Positions 32,162-41,458 of a stretch of DNA of 48,440 nt are shown here, piece by piece (within the stretch, counting starts at the first letter, position 1; every line of letters begins with the position of its first letter). The notes beneath the pieces are model-generated. The model searched no databases. It had not been told where the DNA came from and was given only the letters and a program-made list of their open reading frames with translations. The DNA comes from Candidatus Rokuibacteriota bacterium. Lineage in GTDB: Bacteria > Methylomirabilota > Methylomirabilia > Rokubacteriales > CSP1-6. Where the stretch lies: contig JACPSW010000100.1 of NCBI GenBank assembly GCA_016193045.1, positions 1 through 48,440 on the forward strand, written 5' to 3'. The position numbers and the translations under genes were made by a program.

Positions 32162-34411
32162 ATGCTCCGGAAACTGAACGCTCTCGCTCTCCTGGCAATG
32201 TTGGCGGTACTGTTTGCCGCATCGCCGGGCTTGACCCCGTCAGCGCACGCTGCCACCGGAGACGTCGTTCACTCGGTAACATTTGACATTGACTGCAGCA
32301 CCGGCGTCGGCATCGCCTTTGACGGCACCAACCTCTGGTACTCGTGCCTCACCGAGACGGGAAATCTGCGCCGGGCCGACCCCATCACCGGCGTCGTGAG
32401 TGCCTCGTACAACATCTCATCCGGGCTGGGCGCCCTCTCGTACGACGCCACCCGCAACGTCATCTGGGGCGCCGTCGCCCCCAACCAGGTCTGGAGGATC
32501 GACCTGGATGCCAGCAAGAACGTCGTCAGTTCCGCCCAGGTATTCTCGGTCAACGATAGCTGCGGCATTATTGACGGACTCGCCTTTGACGCCCGCAACC
32601 TGGCCGACCCTAACGACGACGTCGTTTACTACAGCGATGACTGCTTCACCACCACAATCACCGTCTATGACCTCACCGCCGGCGAGAACAAGAACCCGGT
32701 AGAGTCCTTCGCCGCCCAATTCACTCCCGGACAACAAAACGCACACAACAGCGGCTTGGGGATCGGCGGCCAGCTCCTCTTCGAGGCCGATCTGTTCGGC
32801 CAGACAATTTTCGCTGTGGACAAGACCACCAAGGCGGTCCAGTTCAGCTTCTCTTCTGCGGTTGCTAATGACCCTAACTTTCACTCAGAGGACCTGGAAT
32901 GCGACACGAACACCTTTGCTGGGCAGGGCAAGCACGTCATGTGGTCCAAGGAGGCGTTTTCTCCCGCCCGTGCTCACGCCTTTGAGATCCCCTTCGGCAC
33001 GTGTGGCGGCGGGGGCGTCCCCCCTGCACCGGAGGTGATCATCGCATCCATTACCCCGGCGTTTCTGCGGCAGCACCAGACGGCCGACATCATGATCACC
33101 GGCACCTTCCCTGAGGGAACCTACACCGCCAGCTTTGGCACGGCTGATAGGGTTCGGGTCAACTCGGTCACGCGTGTCGACGGTACCACCCTGGTCGCGA
33201 ACGTAACGGCACTTCCACCTACCCCGTCCGAACTCACGGAGCAGCAACTCACGGGGGTGAAAATCTTTGATGTCACGGTGACCCGCGAAGGCGGCGGATC
33301 GGCAACCCTTCCTAACGCCTTCACGATCCAGCCCGATTGGGAGGGCGACGGGGTACTGGACGTTCCCGACAACTGCCCGCTGACCTACAATCCTGACCAG
33401 GCCAATCGCGATGGGGACGCGTTCGGTGACGCCTGCGATAAGTGCCCGCTCGTCTCCGACGGAGTCAACGACGGCAGCAGCTGCGCCGAGCACTATGTCC
33501 TCGACGTAAGCTGCCCGACTAGCCCGAGTGGCACTTTCCGACCTGGGCAACCCATGGTCGTTGACGTGACGTTCACAGTCACGGGGCAAGGTACTAACGC
33601 CCCGCCGTCCATTGACGTCATCAGGCCTGACTGCTTCAACACCACCTTTACGCTCCGCCAGGAAATTTCCCCCGGCAGCGGCACGTTTGGCCCACCCCTC
33701 GCCCCGCGCTTCAGAGAGCCCGTAGCCCGAGGGATTCCGACAGACGTCGTCACTATCAGCGGGCCATTCTCCATCACCTGCGACCTCTCCGAAATGTTCG
33801 ATATCTCGGTGCTGACGTCCGGCGGTGGCTCGATCACGTACCAGAGCCAGGCAACCTTTGCGAACGACGTCCAGGATCCCGATTTCAACCCCACCACGGG
33901 GTCCTGCGCAGTGCAGCCATGCTTCGACCTCTGGATCGGGGAGGCCACCTCCGGCACGTGTGATCTGAGCATAACGGGAGCTGATCTATTCAGGGAGCCC
34001 GACATGGTGGACGTCAAGCCCACAAGCTTCCCGAACAGCTGGGGCTGTAAGGCCCTCAGTAAAGGCCTCCCAGTGGGGGTCCTCAGCAGCGAGAGCTTTG
34101 ACGCCACTACCATCGACGTAACTTCGGTGCGTTTCGGCAGGACTGGAACTGAAGCCCAGGAGATACACAAGGACAAGAAGACCGGACAGCCGGTCGCCCA
34201 CCCCCCCAAAGATCTGAACGGTGATGGTTTGCTCGACATGATCTTCCACTTCCGCTTCGGGGACACCGGCTTCAGCTGTGCCGATATCCCGGCAGGCCAG
34301 AGCTCGTTCACCGTGAACGCCATCCTGAAGGGCACGGCAACGGTGAATGGGATACTCAACACTCCCTTCACCGACGCGGACACTCTGCGGCTCGTGTTGG
34401 GTTCGGAGTAG
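32162..34411 (+). CDS. Large secreted protein: propeller-like N-terminus, TIG-like and thrombospondin-3-like repeats
   Basis: 749 residues from an ATG with GGGAGA seven bases upstream. Signal peptide (LNALALLAMLAVLFAASPGLTPSAHA). Residues about 30-280 look like a partial beta-propeller (GIAFDGTNLWYSCL, GALSYDATRNVIWGAV, DGLAFDARN). An IPT/TIG-like region follows (IASITPAFLRQHQTADIMITG), then a calcium-binding thrombospondin-3-like repeat (DGVLDVPDNCPLTYNPDQ, RDGDAFGDACDKCP). The C-terminus has a DVKP-type domain common in secreted proteins (DVTSVRFGRTGTEA, DLNGDGLLDMIFHF). Many Cys residues point to disulfides. No membrane anchor or sorting signal seen; export by the neighbouring T2SS is plausible but unproven. 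Confidence 0.75.
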   Translation: MLRKLNALALLAMLAVLFAASPGLTPSAHAATGDVVHSVTFDIDCSTGVGIAFDGTNLWYSCLTETGNLRRADPITGVVSASYNISSGLGALSYDATRNVIWGAVAPNQVWRIDLDASKNVVSSAQVFSVNDSCGIIDGLAFDARNLADPNDDVVYYSDDCFTTTITVYDLTAGENKNPVESFAAQFTPGQQNAHNSGLGIGGQLLFEADLFGQTIFAVDKTTKAVQFSFSSAVANDPNFHSEDLECDTNTFAGQGKHVMWSKEAFSPARAHAFEIPFGTCGGGGVPPAPEVIIASITPAFLRQHQTADIMITGTFPEGTYTASFGTADRVRVNSVTRVDGTTLVANVTALPPTPSELTEQQLTGVKIFDVTVTREGGGSATLPNAFTIQPDWEGDGVLDVPDNCPLTYNPDQANRDGDAFGDACDKCPLVSDGVNDGSSCAEHYVLDVSCPTSPSGTFRPGQPMVVDVTFTVTGQGTNAPPSIDVIRPDCFNTTFTLRQEISPGSGTFGPPLAPRFREPVARGIPTDVVTISGPFSITCDLSEMFDISVLTSGGGSITYQSQATFANDVQDPDFNPTTGSCAVQPCFDLWIGEATSGTCDLSITGADLFREPDMVDVKPTSFPNSWGCKALSKGLPVGVLSSESFDATTIDVTSVRFGRTGTEAQEIHKDKKTGQPVAHPPKDLNGDGLLDMIFHFRFGDTGFSCADIPAGQSSFTVNAILKGTATVNGILNTPFTDADTLRLVLGSE

Positions 34412-34420
34412 GAGTAGAAA

Positions 34421-35311
34421 ATGGGAACGGCAAGCAAAGGGAGCACCGAGAGAGCCATGAAGAAGAGCCTACACACGAAGCTAATATCGGTCCTTGGCCT
34501 GATCGCAGTGGTCGCGCTGGTCCCGGGGCTCACGCCGACTCCGGTGTGGGCCGTCGTTGACTGCACCCCGTTCCTTCTGGCAGAGGCGACAGACCCGGGG
34601 ACGGACGCCGACAATGACGGGTTTACCGACTTTCAGGAGTGTAACGGAATCACTCTTGGCACCACCACGATTCCGCTGTGCTCGGGGTTGATGGCGAGAC
34701 GAGCATGCGTCGATCCTGATTCGAAGGATGTCTTCGTCGCTCTCGTCCGAACCGTGACGCCCCCAAGCCTCCTCTCCGCACCCTTCGATCCCGTTTTCAA
34801 TTCCACTTCCACGTTCGATCCCTTCGCAGGACTGACTCCCCTTGGCGTCACCCCCCATGTGGTCCCACCGGAACTGCTCGGTTCGGGCCGGCAAGTGACC
34901 GCCACCCAAAAAGCCATAAAATTTACCGAAAGCCAGAATACCAACGTGGACTATGTGGGTATCTGCAACTACGGGACCCCCCTAGATCTCGATGGATGCG
35001 TTATCTATACCCTCAAAGCCAAAAACTTCATCGACTCCGTCTGTAACAGCGCTGGAGACACGCGCCTCGAGTGTTTCGTTTATGTCGCCTACTGGACCTG
35101 GATAATCCAGCACGAGGGGGGGCACACGCTGGGGGGCTTGGTAGACCAATCCCTATACAATGCGAGGTTCGGAGGCTATCACTACAAATGCGGGTCCAAC
35201 GTCACTATGGAGCAGTGCGTCACTTATACGACGAAAAATAACATAGTGACATGGAAGATCCCCCCCGCGGCCTGGACCGACAGTGACACGGCGAATCTAC
35301 TGCTCAAGTAA
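34421..35311 (+). CDS. Secreted protein with a HExxH metalloprotease motif
   Basis: 296 residues. Signal peptide VLGLIAVVALVPGLTPTPVWA; the ATG at 34421 has GGAG six bases upstream, and a second ATG (34457) would give a more typical signal peptide. Residues 62-73 (DADNDGFTDFQE) form a calcium-binding loop. HEGGHTLGGL at 231-240 contains the zinc-binding HExxH with its catalytic Glu; the third ligand is unclear, possibly in YHYKCG. Six or more Cys. No known protease family recognised beyond the motif. Ten bases after the previous gene, so in one operon with it. Confidence 0.68.
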   Translation: MGTASKGSTERAMKKSLHTKLISVLGLIAVVALVPGLTPTPVWAVVDCTPFLLAEATDPGTDADNDGFTDFQECNGITLGTTTIPLCSGLMARRACVDPDSKDVFVALVRTVTPPSLLSAPFDPVFNSTSTFDPFAGLTPLGVTPHVVPPELLGSGRQVTATQKAIKFTESQNTNVDYVGICNYGTPLDLDGCVIYTLKAKNFIDSVCNSAGDTRLECFVYVAYWTWIIQHEGGHTLGGLVDQSLYNARFGGYHYKCGSNVTMEQCVTYTTKNNIVTWKIPPAAWTDSDTANLLLK

Positions 35312-35359
35312 TCGGACTGCGAGTCACACTCGCGAAGGATAACGGCAAGGAGGACCTTC

Positions 35360-35827
35360 ATGAGAAGAACAACCCGTACACTGGTAGTTCTGCCAGTTCT
35401 GGTCGCATTGATGCTCACGATAGCACCGTTGCCGGCGTGGGCTGTATGCGCGGTCACGGATGCGGGCGCTATCCCCGGTCTCGCGATAGACCAGAACGCG
35501 TCCGGAACAAAAGTCTCCGGCCCCTTGAGCCTTTTCTACCAGAACCTCCAACCAGAACCTACGGTCGAATGTCCCCTAGGCGAAGGAAATATCACGGTCG
35601 TCTTGAGATTGAGGAAAGGTAACGATGAGAGGGTGTTCGGCACTGGACCAATACCAAATGTCTGTTTCACCGACTTTGCTACGATCGCGCAGGTCATCCA
35701 AGGCCTTGTGGATGCCGAGGTGCCTCTGGCGTTCGGCTTTACAGACGCTACGGTGAAATCTGTGACCGATTTCATTTTCAACGCAGAAAACGCCGTCAGT
35801 ATGGATATCGAACTCGCCTTGAGATAG
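35360..35827 (+). CDS. Secreted protein, function unknown
   Basis: 155 residues with a signal peptide (LVVLPVLVALMLTIAPLPAWA) and GGAGG ahead of the ATG. The mature part holds four Cys and a beta-rich stretch GEGNITVVLRLRKGNDERVFG. Its DNA is clearly less GC-rich than the rest: 29 of 60 bases are G or C at 35581-35640. No family recognised. The preceding protease-like gene has the same signal-peptide style (PTPVWA versus PLPAWA), so the two may be a matched set. Confidence 0.65.
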   Translation: MRRTTRTLVVLPVLVALMLTIAPLPAWAVCAVTDAGAIPGLAIDQNASGTKVSGPLSLFYQNLQPEPTVECPLGEGNITVVLRLRKGNDERVFGTGPIPNVCFTDFATIAQVIQGLVDAEVPLAFGFTDATVKSVTDFIFNAENAVSMDIELALR

Positions 35828-35902
35828 GAGCCCTCTCCGTCCCGTGGGACCGGGATTCCACCAAGGGAGGGCGCTTAGGACAACAGGAAGACGTAACGCT
35901 GG

Positions 35903-37375
35903 ATGAATCGCCGACAATTCCTGGCGGGTGCCGGGCTCGCCGCAGGAAGCCTCGCGGCATGCTCCCTGAATTTCCAGCCCCTCCCCACAGGCTCCTCCGG
36001 GCAAGCACGTAAGCCCAAGAAGATCATCATCGTCGGTGCGGGGCTCGCCGGCCTCGCCACTGGTGATGAGCTGTCCCAGGCGGGTCACGATGTCGCGATT
36101 CTGGAGGCACGTCCCTGGCCGGGAGGCAGGGTCCACACCATTCGCGAGCCCTTTGCCGACGGGCTCTACGCCGAAAGCGGGGCGCTCTTCATTCCCGATA
36201 ACCATCGCCTCGTCCTCAAATACGCCAGGCTCTTCAACCTGCCCCTCCGGCCAAGCATGCCCCTCGCCGCAGCTAGGCTCTTCTACGTGCGCGGGAAACG
36301 CCTCGTCCCGGCTCCTCGTGGACACACCGACTGGCCCCTCGACCTCACGGGCGAAGAAAGGAACCTGGGGCGGGTCGGAATCTGGGAAAAATACATCGCC
36401 TCGGCCCTCACCACCCTGGGTGACATCAAGGGGCCCGGTTGGCCGGCGGCGGCGCAGCTGGGGTACGATCGAATGAGCATGGCAGAGTTCCTTCGGTCGC
36501 AGGGGGCGTCAGCGGGCGCGATCGCGCTCGTTCGACTCGGCTACCTGGACCTGATCGGGGACGGGATCGACAGCTATTCTGCCCTCTTCATGCTGCGCAA
36601 TCTGGCCCTGCGCCAGACCGAGAAGCAGGTCTACTCCTTCAGAGGCGGCAACGACCTTCTTCCCAAAGCGTTCGCGACGAGGTTGGCGCCGCGGATCCGC
36701 TACAACTCGCCGGTGGTCCGCATCGAGCCCGGCGAGAGGTCCGCTAGCGTCGTTGTCGCTAACGCCGGCGGCCACGAGCGGCTGACGGCCGATCACGTCG
36801 TCTGTACCGTGCCGTTTTCCGTCCTCCGGCATATCGAGATTTCTCCCCCGCTCTCGAGGGCGAAACAACTCGCCATCGAACAACTGCCGTACACCTCTGT
36901 CGCGCGAGTCTATCTACAGTCCAGGCGCAGATTCTGGCTGGATGCAAATCCCTATGTCTACGTGGACACCGACCTCCCGATCATGTGGATCTTCGACCAG
37001 ACGGGGACCCAACCCGGTCCGCGCGGGGTCCTCGAGGGGCAGGCTGTCGGCGCGGAGGCCCGCCGCATCATGCAGATGAGGGAGAGCGACCGGATCCGAT
37101 TCGCCCTCGACCAGATGGAGCAGGTCTTTCCCGGCGCCCGCGGGAATTTCGAGCGCGGGGCGACGAAGTGCTGGGATGAAGACCCCTGGGCGCGCGGGGC
37201 CTACGCGTACTTCCGGCCCGGCGAGATGCGCTCATTCCTCCCCCACTTCGCAAGTCCGGAGGGCCGGGTGCACTTCGCGGGCGAGCATACCTCCCCCTGG
37301 GCCGGCTGGATGCAGGGGGCGCTCGAGTCCGGGCTCCGCGTCGCCGGAGAGATCACGGGGGTCATTCGATCATGA
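35903..37375 (+). CDS. FAD-dependent amine oxidase with a Tat-type lipoprotein signal
   Basis: 490 residues. N-terminal MNRRQFLAG is a twin-arginine motif and LAAGSLAAC a lipobox (Cys about 20), so the folded protein would be exported by Tat and lipidated. FAD Rossmann motif IIIVGAGLAGLATGDELSQAG about 42-62, ILEARPWPGGRV after it, and the C-terminal FAD contact HFAGEHTSPWAGWMQGALESG typical of monoamine oxidase-like enzymes. Substrate unknown. The next gene, lnt-like, overlaps by four bases (ATGA), an apt partner since Lnt finishes lipoprotein acylation. Confidence 0.9.
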   Translation: MNRRQFLAGAGLAAGSLAACSLNFQPLPTGSSGQARKPKKIIIVGAGLAGLATGDELSQAGHDVAILEARPWPGGRVHTIREPFADGLYAESGALFIPDNHRLVLKYARLFNLPLRPSMPLAAARLFYVRGKRLVPAPRGHTDWPLDLTGEERNLGRVGIWEKYIASALTTLGDIKGPGWPAAAQLGYDRMSMAEFLRSQGASAGAIALVRLGYLDLIGDGIDSYSALFMLRNLALRQTEKQVYSFRGGNDLLPKAFATRLAPRIRYNSPVVRIEPGERSASVVVANAGGHERLTADHVVCTVPFSVLRHIEISPPLSRAKQLAIEQLPYTSVARVYLQSRRRFWLDANPYVYVDTDLPIMWIFDQTGTQPGPRGVLEGQAVGAEARRIMQMRESDRIRFALDQMEQVFPGARGNFERGATKCWDEDPWARGAYAYFRPGEMRSFLPHFASPEGRVHFAGEHTSPWAGWMQGALESGLRVAGEITGVIRS

Positions 37376-38925
37376 CCCGAAGGATGGCCACCAGTATCCT
37401 CTTCTGGCTGGCGCCGATCGTCTCCGGCCTTCTCGTGACCGTCTCGCTCCCGTCCTTCGATCTCGGCTTTCTGGCGTGGTTGGCGCTGTCGCCGCTCTTG
37501 TTCTGCCTGCGGCAGAAGGGGCCATTTGCGGCGCTCGGTCTCGGGTTTCTCTTCGGGTTGGCTTTCACAGGTAGCTGTTTCTACTGGCTCAACGCGGTTC
37601 CCGACGTCACCCCCTCCAGGTTCCTGATGCTCATCGCTGCCCTCAGCGTGTACCCCGTGGTTTTCGCGCTTCTCTACAACCTCACCAGCGCCGCCATCGG
37701 CTCGTGGGTCATCCTGGCGGCTCCAGCCTTGTGGGTCGCTCTCGAGTACGCGCGGGTCAGCCTCTTCTTCCTCGCCGTCCCGTGGAACCTTATCGCTCAC
37801 TCCCAGTACCGGTACCTTCCCCTGATTCAGATCGCCGACATGACCGGGGTCTATGGGATCTCCTTCCTCATCGTCACGGCGAACCAAGTCGTAAGCGAGA
37901 TACCCGACGTTCTGGCCAGTCGGCGTCTTCGCATCAACTGGCCAACACATCTCTTGGCCCTGGGCCTCCTCCTCGTCGGCACCCTCGCCTACGGATGGTT
38001 CAGACTGGCCGCCCCCGAGGGCGAGGGATCCCTGCGTGTCGCCGTGGTCCAGGCAAACGTTCTCGCGCGGGACCGGATGTCCGTCCAGGAGCAAATGCAG
38101 CACCTCGGAGCGTACGCGCGGCTGACCATGGAGGCCGCGAAGCACAAGCCCGATCTGGTCATCTGGCCATCGTCCTCCCTGCCCGCTCCCTATAGCTTCG
38201 GACACGTCCGCTTTTACGTCGGTCTTCTCGCGCGTCAGTACGGCACCCCTCTCGTCGTGGGAGGATCAGGTGGCGACAAGTTTCCCATTCCGCAGGATGG
38301 GTTGCCGCCGCACGCGAACACCGAATTCTTGATCACTCCTTCTGGACGGCTCGGCGGCCAATATAATAAAGTCCACTTGACGCCCTTCACCGAGTACCTA
38401 CCGCTCGATGGAAGGATCAAGTGGCCACCCTGGATCACCGCCCTGCCCAAGAGCTTTGTGCCCGGGGATTCCTACACCCTCTTCCAGGTCTCACACGCAC
38501 GGTTCGGCACCCCGATATGCTGGGAGAGCCTGTTTCCGGATATCTTTCGCCGCTTCGTTCGGGACGGCGCGCATTTTATGGTAAACGTGACCAACGAGGG
38601 GGTGTTCGGCGTGACCTCGGCCCCCTACCAGACCCTGGCCATGAATGCCTTCAGGGCCGTGGAGAACAGGGTCACGGTCGTCCGCGCCGCCACAACAGGA
38701 ATCTCGGCCTTCATCAGCTCCAAGGGAGAGATCCTCGACCGGGTGAAGGACGCCAACGGGAGGGACCTCTTCGTTTCCGGCATCCTGGTCAGGGATGTAC
38801 CCTTGTCGCGTACCAGGACCTTCTACACGGTCGCCGGCGACGTCTTCGCGTATACTGTGATCGGCGTGGCGGCACTGGTCCTCGGAGCCTCGATCGTCTC
38901 CCGAGCTCGGGTCCGGGTTCCATGA
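37372..38925 (+). CDS. lnt: Apolipoprotein N-acyltransferase-like protein, catalytic Glu replaced by Ser
   Basis: 517 residues: seven or so membrane helices to about 215, then a nitrilase-fold periplasmic domain. Lnt adds the third acyl chain to lipoproteins using a Glu-Lys-Cys triad. Lys333 (NKVHLTPFTEYLPL) and Cys383 (PICWESLFPD) are in place. The Glu that follows W-P in the family signature is Ser267 here (IWPSSSLP; codon TCG at 38170-38172). Other landmarks are normal (NVTNEGVFG; NRVTVVRAATTGISAFI). Either the protein is inactive, works differently, or serves only the neighbouring lipoprotein. Overlaps the upstream oxidase gene. Confidence 0.88.
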   Translation: MTRRMATSILFWLAPIVSGLLVTVSLPSFDLGFLAWLALSPLLFCLRQKGPFAALGLGFLFGLAFTGSCFYWLNAVPDVTPSRFLMLIAALSVYPVVFALLYNLTSAAIGSWVILAAPALWVALEYARVSLFFLAVPWNLIAHSQYRYLPLIQIADMTGVYGISFLIVTANQVVSEIPDVLASRRLRINWPTHLLALGLLLVGTLAYGWFRLAAPEGEGSLRVAVVQANVLARDRMSVQEQMQHLGAYARLTMEAAKHKPDLVIWPSSSLPAPYSFGHVRFYVGLLARQYGTPLVVGGSGGDKFPIPQDGLPPHANTEFLITPSGRLGGQYNKVHLTPFTEYLPLDGRIKWPPWITALPKSFVPGDSYTLFQVSHARFGTPICWESLFPDIFRRFVRDGAHFMVNVTNEGVFGVTSAPYQTLAMNAFRAVENRVTVVRAATTGISAFISSKGEILDRVKDANGRDLFVSGILVRDVPLSRTRTFYTVAGDVFAYTVIGVAALVLGASIVSRARVRVP

Positions 38926-38931
38926 CGTGAA

Positions 38932-41451
38932 ATGATTCCCCAGAAATCGTCCTCCCGAGCCATCGTCCACTGGGTGGCTTACGTCCTCACCCTGACGTTC
39001 ATCGCGGCCCTCTGCGTGCTCTTCGTGATCAACATTGTCCGCTGGCAGAAGAGCCCCGACTTCGGCTGGCGCATCATGTACAACGCCGGACCCAACGTGG
39101 TGTCCGAGGTCTTCCCGCTTGGAGCGAAAGCCGGACTTCGACCCGGCGACCGCATCCTGGCCATCAACGGTCGGCCTTATTCCACGTTCGAAGAGCTCTT
39201 CTTCGGGAACATCCGCCAAGAAGAGTTGGGCTCGATCAATACCTACAGCGTCCTCCGAGAGGGCCGGACCGAAGAGATCCGCATCCCGACCGGCCGTCTC
39301 GGCCTCGAGACCGTCCTCTGGCGCAGCACGCCACTCTTCGTCCTCGGCCTCGTCTACGTTCTCATCGGGGCCCTCGTCTTTCTGATGAAGCCCAAGGCCA
39401 CGGAAAGCTGGATCTTCTTCGTTCTCACCTGCTCGATCGGCATGACCGTAAGCCTTGCGGGTCCTTCGGACCTCATGCACCCGACGTGGCTCTACGATGT
39501 CAGATTCCTCTTCCACATGCTCATGCCCGCCTCCATGATCCACCTGGCCCTCCGGTTCCCCAAAAAGCGCGCGCTCCTCACCAAACAACCCTGGTTCGCC
39601 ATCCTTCCCTACGTGCCCACCGCTGTCCTGGTGACTCTCGAGAAAACGCTCGCCACGGCCTACTGGAACATCCCCAAATCCCTACTCCTCATCTGGCTGG
39701 TCTACCTCATGGTCGCCGTCCTCGTGTTCCTGACCTCGACGATCTGGAACTCCCTCAAGGGCAGCTCCATCATCGTCCGTCTCCAGTCCCGCGTCATCTT
39801 CGTCGGGATCATGCTCGGCCTCTTCATTCCCGGAACCGACCTGATCATTCGTTTACTCTGGCAGGTCTACCTCTTCCCGAATCCCACGCTGGGCTTCGGG
39901 GTCGTCCTGACCACCTTCCCCCTCTCCATCGGCTACACGATCGTCAAGCATGATCTGTTCGCCATCGACACGATCGTCCGCCGCACCTACGGCTACGTGC
40001 TGTCCACGGGCACGGTCGTGGCCGCCTACGCGCTGATGGTCTCGCTGCTGAACGTCACCTTCCAGGGATCCGATGTCGCCCGGTCGCCGCTCTTCTCCAT
40101 CGGGTTCGCCCTGCTGGTGGTCTTTCTCTTCGAGCCCCTGCACAGGCGCTTCCAGGGCCTCGTGGACCGGCTCTTCTACCGCCAGCGGTACGACTACCGC
40201 AAGACCATCCGGAGCCTCAGCGAGGCCATGACGAGCATCCTCGATCCGGAGGTAATCTCCCGGACCCTCATCGGCTCCGTGGTGAAGGAGATGTTCCTCG
40301 AGAACGGCGCCCTGCTGCTCCAGGAGGGCGGTGCCGGCGGCTACCAGGTGAAGGTCGTCGAGGGCATGGACGCGCGGCGGCTCCCGGCGTCCGAGCTCCA
40401 GGAAGGCGACGCGCTCGTGGGAGCGGTCAAGGAGAAGAAGGACGCCCTGCTCCGCCACGACGTCGCCATGAATCCGCTGTACGAGCCGAACCGCGAGGAG
40501 CTCCAGAAGGCGTTCCAGTCCCTCTCCTCGGAGGTCGTGCTCCCGATGACGTACAAGGACGAAGTGCGGGGGATTCTCTCCCTCGGCCGGAAGAAGTCGG
40601 GCAAGCTCTTCACGCCGGAGGACCTGGACCTCCTCCGGACCCTGACGAACCAGAGCGCCATCGCCATGGAGAACGCCCGGCTCTTCAAGGAGAACCTCCA
40701 GAAGGGCCGGATGGAAGAGGAGCTGAAGATCGCCCACGACATCCAGATGAGCATGCTGCCGGACAAGGCCCCCCAGCTGGAGGGCCTCAAGGTCGTCGCC
40801 CGGACGATCCCGGCGCGGGAGGTGGGCGGAGATTTCTACGACTTCGTCGAGTTTTCCGCCGATGGCTCGCCGGGGCGGCTGGGCATCATCATCGCGGACG
40901 TCTCCGGCAAGGGCGTGTCGGCGGGGCTCCTGATGGCCGGCGCGCGCAGCACCTACCGCGTCCTGCTGGACGCCGACCCGCCCGTCCGCGAAGTCATGAC
41001 ACTCGCCAACCAGCGGCTGCAGCGGGATATCCGGAAGGGCATGTTCGTCGCGCTCCTCTACGCGGTGCTGGATCCGGGCGCCAGGACCCTCACCCTCTCC
41101 AACGCCGGCCAGACCCAGCCGGTCCTCTGCGCCGCCGGCGCCGCCCCATCCTACATCACCACCGAGGGGGACACCTTCCCCCTGGGCATCGTCCCCGATT
41201 GCGACTACCAGGAAACCAAAGTTAGCCTGTCCCTGGGGAACGTGGTGGTCTTCTACACCGACGGCGTCGTTGAGGCCATGAACGCCCAGGAGGAGCTCTA
41301 CGGTTTCGACCGCTTCCTCCGTTCCGTCGAGGAAGGACGGCACCTCGACGCCCCATCGCTCCTGGACAAGCTCTTCGACGACGTCGCCAGATTTGTTGGC
41401 GGCACGGAGCAGCACGATGATATAACCATTATCGTGGCGAGGGTCGAATGA
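38932..41451 (+). CDS. Membrane PP2C-type phosphatase with PDZ and GAF domains (RsbU-like)
   Basis: 839 residues. A first membrane helix at about 12-33 precedes an extracytoplasmic PDZ-like domain (GAKAGLRPGDRILAINGRPYSTFEEL). About eight helices follow between 130 and 410, then a GAF domain (about 430-590), a coiled-coil linker (KEEL-like) and a SpoIIE/PP2C domain from about 620 (ARTIPAREVGGDFYDFVEF; IADVSGKGVSAGLLMAGAR; VVFYTDGVVEAMN; TEQHDDITIIVARVE) with its metal Asp residues. It probably dephosphorylates the STAS protein encoded at 41902. First of the signalling operon; begins six bases after the lnt-like gene. Confidence 0.88.
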   Translation: MIPQKSSSRAIVHWVAYVLTLTFIAALCVLFVINIVRWQKSPDFGWRIMYNAGPNVVSEVFPLGAKAGLRPGDRILAINGRPYSTFEELFFGNIRQEELGSINTYSVLREGRTEEIRIPTGRLGLETVLWRSTPLFVLGLVYVLIGALVFLMKPKATESWIFFVLTCSIGMTVSLAGPSDLMHPTWLYDVRFLFHMLMPASMIHLALRFPKKRALLTKQPWFAILPYVPTAVLVTLEKTLATAYWNIPKSLLLIWLVYLMVAVLVFLTSTIWNSLKGSSIIVRLQSRVIFVGIMLGLFIPGTDLIIRLLWQVYLFPNPTLGFGVVLTTFPLSIGYTIVKHDLFAIDTIVRRTYGYVLSTGTVVAAYALMVSLLNVTFQGSDVARSPLFSIGFALLVVFLFEPLHRRFQGLVDRLFYRQRYDYRKTIRSLSEAMTSILDPEVISRTLIGSVVKEMFLENGALLLQEGGAGGYQVKVVEGMDARRLPASELQEGDALVGAVKEKKDALLRHDVAMNPLYEPNREELQKAFQSLSSEVVLPMTYKDEVRGILSLGRKKSGKLFTPEDLDLLRTLTNQSAIAMENARLFKENLQKGRMEEELKIAHDIQMSMLPDKAPQLEGLKVVARTIPAREVGGDFYDFVEFSADGSPGRLGIIIADVSGKGVSAGLLMAGARSTYRVLLDADPPVREVMTLANQRLQRDIRKGMFVALLYAVLDPGARTLTLSNAGQTQPVLCAAGAAPSYITTEGDTFPLGIVPDCDYQETKVSLSLGNVVVFYTDGVVEAMNAQEELYGFDRFLRSVEEGRHLDAPSLLDKLFDDVARFVGGTEQHDDITIIVARVE

Positions 41452-41458
41452 GGGGGCT

